NCBI GenBank assembly: GCA_964020155.1
Contig: OZ026554.1
Span: forward strand, 4,230,327-4,277,826
Reading direction: 5' to 3'
Length of the DNA: 47,500 nucleotides
DNA from: Chondrilla cf. caribensis
Lineage: Eukaryota; Porifera; Demospongiae; Chondrillida; Chondrillidae
This document shows positions 37,121 through 47,500 of the stretch, piece by piece. How positions within the stretch are numbered: position 1 is the first letter of the stretch; each line of letters starts with the position of its first letter. The position numbers and the translations under genes were made by a program. A model generated the notes under the pieces. It made no database searches. It was given only the letters and a program-made list of their open reading frames with translations, and was not told where the DNA came from.

Positions 37121-37173
37121 GGATATCTGCATCCACATACACAAGATATGAAGTATTTCAAACATTTGAGTAC

Positions 37174-37248
<75 letters not shown>

Positions 37249-38839
37249 ACACATTATCCACATGCAAGGGCATATCTGATCCGGTTGCTAAGTTGTGTAG
37301 TCTCTGTAAAAGTGTCATTATCTCCATTTTATGTTCGCTGATGTACACATAGTCATATTCAGTCGGCACATGAATGATAAAAAAGTTGTCTCTGAGTTGA
37401 CTGGTGCTAATGTGACTGATGTTGCCAATGGCTATCCTCCTCTTGACCTTTAGACTGCTCATGTGTAAGTTGTATAGTGCTCCGTCTAATGCAGGTGGGG
37501 GAGTGGGAGACAGAGAGACTGAAAATGCATTAATGCATTCAAGCACACACGTGTACATGCATACGTATGTACGTATGTGGGTGGGTTGAGATAAGAGCGT
37601 AATTTATTAACAGACTGAGGCCTTAGGATGACCAGATTGGGTCACATACACATACGTACTTCAGTAAGTATGCACCACATGTATGTACGTACGTATGTAC
37701 GTATGCATGTAGTTCACTAATACAATGGCTGCAATACGCTGTACATACGTACATACACAGATCCTACAACATACATACATACATATGTAGGTGTACTGTC
37801 GCACATACATACATACATACATAGGTGTACTGTCGCACATACATACATACATAGGTGTACTGTCGCACATACATACATAGTACATAGGTGTACTGTCGCA
37901 CATACATACGTATGTACATAGGTGTACTGTCGCACATACATACATACATACATACGTACGTAGGTGTACTGTCGCACATACATACATACATACATACATA
38001 GGTGTACTGTCACACATACATACGTACGTACGTACATGAGATCTCCCAACACACCTAGGCTGGAGACAGATACCACGCATACAGCATTCGGGCTGGGGAG
38101 GGCACATTAGATTTGTACAGCAACCATTGTGGATGGTATGTACGAATATATAAAGATGCACATACTGCATGAAGAGGGATTACAAGAATAGGGAATATGG
38201 TTCCAGTACATACCTTCAAATCAATAGTACAGTAACTAAACTACATAAGTCAAGGATTATAAGTATGGAGAATACGTACTGTGTGTACATACGTTCATAC
38301 GTACATACAGCACACACAAACAATCAACAGCACTGAGTATTCAGCACCTTTGAAATGATATTACATTATTAGTAAAATTTACCCAGGGGCAGTGAATAAT
38401 CTTGAGTGATGATGCATAGCTTTGAACCATGATGCAAGTCAGACTGGATGAGCCAAATCAATTGTGGTTGTGAGGTCATAAAGACACACTTAGAGATCAA
38501 TGAATTTCATCAGGATGCCCTCACAGATCAATGAATATCGTTAAACTTCAAATCACATGCAGGTGCACTGCAGGTGTGCAGGAAGCCACAGAATCTCCAC
38601 AACCGGCATACTAATACTAAACATGCCATACAACATGCATATTCAGCATATAAATACAATGGGAGCATACTCTGTGTGGCTTCCTCACAGAGTGTGACTG
38701 AGAATTGTATGTTTGCTTGGGGTTGAAGGCTGCTGTTAGTTTCAATATCCTCCCACAAGGAATGAGCGGAACAAATCAATTATAATATTCATTATTTTAC
38801 TCACGCGCACAGTGTGTGTGTGTGTGTTGTATGTGTGTG

Positions 38840-38877
<38 letters not shown>

Positions 38878-41800
38878 ATACAGCACATATGAACAATCAA
38901 CACAATGTGAGTTCATCAAATAACTTGCTAATTGCTAACTAATTAAAAATCAAATTACTATACTGATATACGTATATATTAATTTTGTATCCTGGTGAAT
39001 TAAGGGTTAGATCAAAGGAAAAACTGTGTGTACAAATTAGTACGTAAACACATTTCTATTGCAAATAACATGTTGTATTGAGCTATGCGTATATTTGCTG
39101 TATAAATTGTCTATCATTCACCACACCAGGATATAACTATTACATACAGCACATTTGAACAATCAAATAAATTCATTAAGTTGAAATTAAATACAATACT
39201 GATATACATATACGTACGTATATATATATATATGTATGCACGTGTATGTACGTATGTATGTTTGTGCATGTGTGTGAGATATATACGTACGTAATGCCTA
39301 GTACCCATTTCACCATAATAAATGTACGCTACATCACAAGACAAACACATAGTGCAAGTTGTTCAGCAACACAAACGGCATATTCGAGCACCATAACATG
39401 CATTAAACTAATGACTGTGCCCCCAAACCAACTAGGATAATGAAGTAAATCACTCCAAAACTCACAACTGATGAAAATGAGAACGTGGAGATTTGTCTGC
39501 AATCAATCTGTCCCACAGAGTGGGAGCAAGACAGTGAAAATTCACACGGGGTGTGGACTTACATGTAAACAGTCGGAACACATTTTCAATACAACAGAGG
39601 AGGGAGTATCTACCACAGGAGGGAGCCATTGTTTGATGATTTTGACAGTTGCGCACATCACTTGTTGGCAAATTGATTGAAACGTTTTGCCCTCTTGGGC
39701 TTCTTCAGGCAATGCTTACAAAACTAAGTGTGACAACAAAAACTTGATAGGTATTTTTGCTGTCACACATAGTTCTATAAGCATTACCTGAAGAAGCCCA
39801 AGAGGGCGAAACATTACAATCATTTTGATAACAAGTGATGTCCGTAATTGTCCAAATAAATATACATCAATCTATTAAGGCTCAGCATGTCAACTAACTT
39901 CTATCATAATGTTTGGATCAGTTGTAGGAACTAGAAGCAGAATATTGGAAACACCTCCGATCCAGCAATGTACGCACGTACGTATGTAACTGTTATGATA
40001 CTGTGTTCGTACGTACATAAGTACGAAGATGTGGAACTATCAGTTTTCCACTTCACCACACTGGATTCCAGCTAGCTCCTGACTAGTGCGACACATGTTT
40101 TGAGGTTTAGGCAGTGAAATAGAATCCAGTGTATGTGTGTGTTTACAGGCATATAGGTATTACATGTATTGCACACTGTGTCACTTTTCAAGGACAATAT
40201 ACGATCTCACATTCTCTATGAATGAGACTTCGACTTCAAAAATTCAGTATAAGGTGCAAAATACTTGAATACTAAGGTCGTGGTCTGTAACATGTTATAC
40301 GTACATTATATATGTACTCTACAAAATCATGGTGAAGAATAGTCTGCAAAATGTTAGCTACACTATACATGTGTACCTACAGTCAAGATTCTTGTGTAAA
40401 AGTATAAAATAGGAGATGCAAATGATGGACTGGAACACGTGGAAAATATACTCAATGGATGTATGTACATACATACAAAGACTTGGAATTTTCAAGCTAC
40501 ATATGTACAAAGAGTTGGAATTTTCAAGCTACGTATGTACATATACACATAGTAAGATAGTACATACGTACATACTGTATGGACTTCCCACTGAAGGTCA
40601 TCCTGGAAGTTGAAGCGTTTACGAAAACCTCAATAAGACTCCTTTTTTAAAGGTCCCCTCAAGCCTAATATTTTCCCACAGTCCAAACACCATTGTTTGA
40701 AGCTCATACTCAGTAAGGGAAGAAGTGACATGTAACAATACAAGGATACTGGTATGAACAGGTCTTGCAGAAGACCATATGGACGGTATTCACACACTGC
40801 GAGATCAATGAATGGAGCTCACAATCCAGGGATAGTCGGTATTGATGGCAGAATGGGCAGATACACAGCCTTACAACAGAGATATGCGTGGAGCCCTACG
40901 ACTGTTCATGACTGCAAACACAAGCCATACACTTACGCTGATTGTAAGCACAACCACTAACTGTCCACCACCCCAAGCATGAGTCCCGATACAGCCATGC
41001 ATTGACAGCTCTTCTTCAAAGGAATGGGCTGTAACATTTTCACAGAAATGGTGCTAATGTCAGCAGTTTAAAGGTTGGGTGATATCGAGGTGCTGGAACT
41101 TGAGTGGGAATGGGGTCAGGTTCGAAACTGTAGCTTGGGTTGGAAACAAGTGCCCGAAATTTCACATACAAATACGCATACAGTGCAGCATACACACAAA
41201 GTACAGTGCAACTTGCTTAGTAAGTACCTGGGTTAGTACATACTCCTGAGTTAGTGAGTACACCTCACTCTGTCCCTAGCTCATGTACACTATGTCAACC
41301 AATACTGATTGTAAGTACCTCTGATAAGAAGTACAGATTTTGTGTGCCCTTCAAGGTACTTACTAAGCAAGTTGGACTGTACCTTATTATGTATGTGCGT
41401 AATATGCCGGACATAGACATAATATAAATTACAAATAACATGCAGTTATACACTGTACATACATAAGTACATACACATACATAACACCTGAGCCTACTTA
41501 CCAGAAATAGGCACATACGTATGTATGTACATATGTATGTATGTGTGTATGTATGTATGTATGTACAGTACGTATGTATTTACATGCATATACAGTGAAA
41601 AATGGTAAGTACATATGTACGCGTATGTGTATGTACGTATAGGTTACAAATAATGGTCAAGCTGTAAGGATTACACTGCACATATGAAATATGAAATCTA
41701 CTATCATCCCTGGTAACCTCACCAGATCATCAGCATGTGTTGCTCACGGCACACAGTTCACTTTGGGTAAATGATACCCGTGTTACATTACATTCAGATG

Positions 41801-44800
41801 CACCAATGAGATGTGTTTCTCACAAGAATGCACATTCCATTTGTGCAAATGATACATCAGTGAATTGCGTCCGAATGCACGAATGAGACAAAGTAGGAAA
41901 GGATGCACGTACGTACATACGTACATGGGTCTGTTTTGCATGACAGTGACACACTACATCAAGCTGTGTAGTACAAGTACACAGTCAGCAGAATCGGCCA
42001 CAACACAACAACTCACCGGGCATACATATGTACCTAATCTTGGGTACACAAAAGGATGCTTGAATGCATGTACAGTATGTATGTATATATGCACATTCTC
42101 AACATTGATACTTATGTACATACATATGTCTTGCAGAACAACCACAATTGATGGTACATCACAATGCGGTGACCCACAGAACAGCTGACTTCACCCTCAG
42201 TAAGGTCATGGGCTGCATTGTATTGGTTACAATTTCAGGACTTCAGGGTAGTTGCTACCTTGTGACATAAGCACAGTTTCAGGATGCGTGGTCATCACTA
42301 TTGTATGTACATACGTACGTACAGATATACATGTATGTATGTATGTATGGAGGAGTGGAAATATGGGAGATTAGAAGAACACAAACAGAGATTGACAAAG
42401 AATGAATCACAAATAGGTTGACACAGGTGAACATAAATAGAGAGACCACAGGTATGGGAAACACAAATACAATAGGGGACAGATGAATACAAAAGAGTTC
42501 AATTAGAGGAGAACTAAGGTTAACAAGAATACAGGTGTGAAAAGGAAAAAATGTAAGGGAGACTATAGGAGAAGAGATAGTGAGGGGTGTACAGATATGT
42601 TGTGAGGGGTGTACAGATATGTTGTGAAGGGTGTACAGATATGTTGTGAGGGGTGTACAGATATGTTGATAGTGAGGGGTGTACAGATATGTTGAGAAGG
42701 GTGTACAGATATGTTGTGAAGGGTGTACAGATATGTTATGAAGGGTGTACAGATATGTTGTGAGGGGTGTACAGATATGTTGATAGTGAGGGGTGTACAG
42801 ATGTGTTGTGAGGGGTGTACAGATATGTTGAGAAGGGTGTACAGATATGTTGATAGTGAGGGGTGTACAGATATGTTGTGAGGGGTGTACAGATATGTTG
42901 TGAAGGGTGTACAGATATGTTGTGAGGGGTGTACAGATATGTTGATAGTGAGGGATGTACAGATATGTTGATAGTGAGGTGTGTACAGATATGTTGATAG
43001 TGAGGGGTGTACAGATATGTTGAGAAGGGTGTACAGATATGTTGAGAAGGGTGTACAGATGTGTTGATAGTGAGGGGTGTACAGATATGTTGATAGTGAG
43101 GGGTGTACAGATATGTTGATAGTGAGGGGTGTACAGATATGTTGATAGTGAGGGGTGTACAGATGTGTTGATAGTGAGGGGTGAACAGATAATGTGTTGA
43201 TAGTGAGGGGTGAACAGATAATGTGTTGATAGTGAGGGGTGTACAGATGTGTTGATAGTGAGGGGTGGGGTAGACATGTATTAGGTTTATAGTGAGAATG
43301 AGGGAAGCCTCATTGACTACCACACGGCACATGAATCCACATGAGATAAGAGGACACTCTGAGGATTCTAAAGTGGAGATTGTGTCATGAGGCAATAATA
43401 ATTATACCGTACTTCCATATTTACAGGCTGAAATCACCACCTGGAGGAGTGAGACTGACCTTCATCTGACCTCTCTATGGATGAGGCATCACCATCACAG
43501 CACTGTACTATGTAGTGACCAAACTCCTCATTTATGCATGACACAATGGATTGATGAGAGCTGTTAATGACCTTCTTCCTATGAAGTCTACACACACATA
43601 ATTGATACATTCAGTACACAGGTGTTGTCATCTACAACATACAGGAAGCTATGTACGTATGTACCCTTAATTCAATGGGGTGCAGAGACAATGTTCCAAA
43701 GATGTGGAATTGATAAAGCCACCATTCACCACACTTAATGCAGTACCTACATTCATTATGCAGTACAGTGGAACCTCTATTAAAGGACACTCCCAATGAA
43801 GGACACCATAGAATTCATCTCCCTACAAAGGACAAGGTCTAAGGCACCAAAAGTAGACTTTCCTATAGTGCTGATGCATTATTCACCTCTGAAGAGTGGA
43901 CAACCTTTCTCCAGTGAACAAATTACCTGGTCCCAGTGTGTCCTTTATAGAGAGCTCCCCCCTGTATACAGCTGTGGACAACATTACACAAGCATGAGAT
44001 TAGAAGATGTTCTAGGTGATTTCACATGACTTGGCTTCACTGACAGTCGAATCAACAGAGAAACATTTCAGTTGTAGATAGGATGACCAACCACAACCAG
44101 TGTTGTAATTCCAGTGAAGACATCACCATTATCAGTAACCTTACTCGACAAAACCATAATACGTATGTAATCACAGGTGTATACACACACATGCACTAAG
44201 CAACGTACGTACATACGTACATATTATCATAGAGTGCGATAGCACTCTATATGTAGGGATGACACGGAAATAAAATGGTGCCCCAATACCTCGCATACAT
44301 TGCAGTTCCGCAAAATGTATGTAGCTATATATGTGCTCCATATACACCTACAGTTTAGTACATACAAACAAACCTGCTGACCACATTACATTATACAATG
44401 ACATTGTACAATACGTGTGTACATTATTAATAATAATATTATCACAATCACACACTGCAATGTATGTACGTGTATAGCGGGAAATTTTAATATGTTTGTA
44501 ATGCGTGGAGAGATCGATACAATGCATGTGAGTGTCACAGACTGCGTCAAAAAGTTGGATAATATTCTCTGGCACTGAGGTGAATCGTGTGTACGATGAA
44601 CAGGCGGTGTCTCCTCTGTGCGTAACAGTGTGGGTTGATCAAAAAGATCGCGTATCAAAGAGATTCAGAGTGAAATGAAAGGCTATAAAATTCAATTCAG
44701 TAATTCTAGGTGAAAATACACAAGAGTCTAAGACACAATAGAAATGGTGCACTTTTGACTTCAGAGTGTAAAAAAAAAACAGAGACATAGATATCCTACA

Positions 44801-44852
44801 TATGCATACTCTCACATATACACCCACATAGATATCAAGTACACACACATAT

Positions 44853-44908
<56 letters not shown>

Positions 44909-45403
44909 CACACACACACGCACGCACACACACCTACCTGTGATAATTATCAGTCTTTCTTGGATCTTATTCTGTCTGTTTACTTTAGCGATTTTGGCCG
45001 AAAAATGTACTGTAGACTCCCCTATAAGATACGGAAGTACAATAAACATTCGAAGAAGACAAACTCATTTCAGATGCTCACTGTTTCTTGCTAGAATCGA
45101 CAATACTTTGGCATTATCCCCCATCCTCAGGCCGTCCCCGTAGTCCAGAAGATTCAATGCAACGCTTTTCGGCCTTCTCTCCTTCATTTTGAGCTTTTCG
45201 GGCAGGTCTCCATCCGGAGAGAGGGACCGCACGCTCGGACTCTTGTGCTGGTCACCACCATCCTGCCCGACCACTTCGTTCCACGAGTCTTCTTCGTAGA
45301 CAGCTGAAGTGTCGAGAGCTCGTTTCAAGGAACGCACTTTAGACAATATCTCGAAGGATTCTCCGATGTCCTGTGCAGCCGGGAAAGATTCTACGATAGC
45401 CAT
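36242..45403 (-). CDS. Stand-alone myosin-I TH1 (tail homology 1) domain protein, about 234 aa
   Basis: Exons in transcript order: 45403-45082, 45009-44938, 37485-37251, 36406-36348 and a proposed last exon 36258-36242, all in frame (705 bases). The start GCCATGG has a strong context. Residues ~1-75 are acidic, Ser-rich and unrecognised. From about residue 75 the protein follows the class I myosin TH1 domain: LLDYGDGLRMGDNAKV, HFSAKIAKVNRQNKIQERL, ITDGALYNL, LKVKRRIAIGNISHIS, DNFFIIHVP, then EYDYVYISEHKMEIMTLLQRL. TH1 binds acidic phospholipids through a PH-like fold, and KVKRR matches its basic patch. No motor or IQ region precedes it: the KCC gene ends only 600 bases upstream on the same strand. 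Intron 2 is about 7.45 kb and full of repeats. The short last exon (ending LEAF) is the least certain part. Confidence 0.82.
36590..36720. mobile_element. MITE family A fragment
   Basis: Near-identical to the core of the family A elements at 31545 and 41204, truncated at both ends. It sits in TH1-gene intron 3, between the 37251-37485 and 36348-36406 exons. Confidence 0.65.
37057..37247. repeat. Facing (GT)n and (AC)n arrays, a long imperfect inverted repeat
   Basis: A GT run of about 58 bases (37057-37117), a spacer of about 60 bases, then an AC run of about 70 bases (37177-37247). The two can pair. The AC run directly abuts the 5' splice site of the TH1 exon ending at 37251. Confidence 0.9.
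37780..38035. repeat. Tandem repeat, 28-43-base variable unit, seven copies
   Basis: GTGTACTGTCGCACATACAT recurs seven times, separated by different numbers of the tetramer CATA/TACA. It is in TH1-gene intron 2. Confidence 0.9.
38811..38876. repeat. (GT)n microsatellite
   Basis: GT run with two interruptions in TH1-gene intron 2. Confidence 0.9.
39470..39816. repeat. Foldback sequence with adjacent retroelement-like fragment
   Basis: At 39681-39816 two arms of about 55 bases face each other across about 25 bases. Left contains GCCCTCTTGGGCTTCTTCAG and right its reverse complement CTGAAGAAGCCCAAGAGGGC. Just before, the minus-strand frame (39462-39671) reads NFHCLAPTLWDRLI, faintly like the tail of LINE reverse transcriptases. 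The retroelement reading is tentative; the inverted repeat is plain. Confidence 0.6.
41204..41379. mobile_element. MITE family A, complete copy (176 bases)
   Basis: Left terminus CAGTGCAACTTGCTTAGTAA, right terminus TTACTAAGCAAGTTGGACTG: about 25-base inverted repeats with one or two mismatches. TA flanks both sides (41202-41203 and 41380-41381). This fits a Tc1/mariner-type non-autonomous element. It is the best-preserved of four copies in the window. Confidence 0.8.
42583..43275. repeat. Minisatellite of about 20-26-base units, some 28 copies
   Basis: Core GGTGTACAGATATGTTG followed by TGAG, AGAAG or ATAGTGAG, giving unit lengths of about 20 and 26. It is in TH1-gene intron 2. It opens long false reading frames on the minus strand. 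Confidence 0.95.
43766..43964. mobile_element. MITE-like element with TA flanks
   Basis: Left CAGTGGAACCTCTATTAAAG-GACAC; the right end GTGTCCTTTATAGAGAGCTC..CCCCTG is its approximate reverse complement. TA dinucleotides flank both ends. About 199 bases; in TH1-gene intron 2. Confidence 0.7.
44226..44312. repeat. Dispersed repeat B, copy 2
   Basis: Second copy of the sequence at 30556-30642, same orientation, about 85% identical by eye, with the palindrome AGAGTGCGATAGCACTCT preserved. Confidence 0.75.
44850..44935. repeat. CA-rich microsatellite
   Basis: A CA run directly after the 5' splice site of TH1-gene exon 2 (transcript sense gtaggtgtgtgtg...). Confidence 0.95.
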
Positions 45404-46002
45404 GGCATAAACGCACTCGTGTAGAAGTACTTTATTACTGTTATGATCAAAAGTATCTGTACACACACTAGCACGCAGAGGTGTGTACGCGTGCCTTATG
45501 GCTACATGTGAGCTGGGGGCGGAGGCACGTGATCACCGCGTGACGGAGCGAATCTGTATTTCACTATAAGAATACAGTAGATATACAATAAGTTCTCGTC
45601 CAATTGCATATTCTATCTACACACCTATAAGTGTGAAAATAACTCACTTTTATTGTGAATATGTACACGTGTAAATATACATACTGCAGTATGTAAAACA
45701 TAAAATAGAACATTAATATTAGCATAAACACACAACCATGCATTAATTACAATAATTAACTAATTAAGAGTAATGATAATATTATTACTATATTATATTC
45801 ATTAATAATTTTCTACTTCATCATTGTCAAACTATCGTTACTACTTGCATAATAGTACAGTTCATTCAATACTACATACAACATCAATAAGTATTATTAC
45901 AATCAATAAAGTAATATTGGAGTGGGTACGCGGCTTTGTAGACTAAATACAACTATAACTATCTTCCTATATACATCACAATGTAGTGTACATGTGGCGA
46001 GT
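45404..46002. other. Intergenic region between KCC 3' end and TH1 gene start
   Basis: About 600 AT-rich bases separate two genes on the same strand. Towards the TH1 ATG the sequence is richer in CG (about 45480-45550), which may mark its promoter. No other coding sequence is visible. Confidence 0.5.
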
Positions 46003-47483
<1,481 letters not shown>

Positions 47484-47500
47484 CTATTGGATGCACAAGA

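Noticed and set aside
42279..43395. 332- and 219-residue minus-strand frames rich in HICTPLTINIS
   Set aside because: These are translations of a minisatellite inside TH1-gene intron 2, open in two overlapping frames at once.

Overview
This is an intron-rich, AT-rich animal nuclear sequence packed with microsatellites, minisatellites and short inverted-repeat elements. The gene content is metazoan: two heterotrimeric G-protein alpha subunits, a K-Cl cotransporter, filamin-type repeats, SRCR and calcium-binding EGF modules, and a myosin-I type TH1 tail domain. The SRCR/EGF receptor style, many short introns and close gene spacing suggest an early-branching animal, most likely a sponge. That placement is inference and the species is not identified.

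Layout. Plus strand, left to right: (1) 1532-6142, a Gs-class G-alpha gene lacking its first exon, which lies left of the window; (2) 7158-19807, a 27-exon gene for a roughly 2,307-residue single-pass membrane protein with a leishmanolysin-like (peptidase M8) head, three repeats of an SRCR / Cys-rich / unassigned-domain / EGF cassette, a transmembrane helix and a short tail; (3) 20721-23003, an intronless gene for a 760-residue protein made of eight filamin repeats. Minus strand, 5' to 3' from right to left: (4) 47483-46003, the 3' end of a KCC-type cation-chloride cotransporter; (5) 45403-36242, a small gene for a TH1 domain with no myosin motor; (6) 33681-23938, a complete eight-exon Gi/o-like G-alpha gene that converges tail to tail with the filamin-repeat gene.

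Exon joins were worked out by hand from GT/AG sites and reading phase. In every gene the chosen exons keep one open frame across all junctions. For the Gi/o-like gene the exon lengths (118, 43, 142, 161, 129, 130, 154, 191) also match the classical animal GNAI/GNAO pattern as I recall it.

The two G-alpha genes would act in GPCR signalling. The receptor, filamin-repeat and TH1 proteins would act at the cell surface or membrane cortex, but nothing here proves that they work together. The least ordinary items are the receptor, whose M8 zinc motif reads QEILH instead of HExxH and whose ectodomain has been triplicated recently, and the motorless TH1 gene. Introns and intergenic DNA are dominated by tandem repeats, CA/GT tracts and TA-flanked MITE-like elements.
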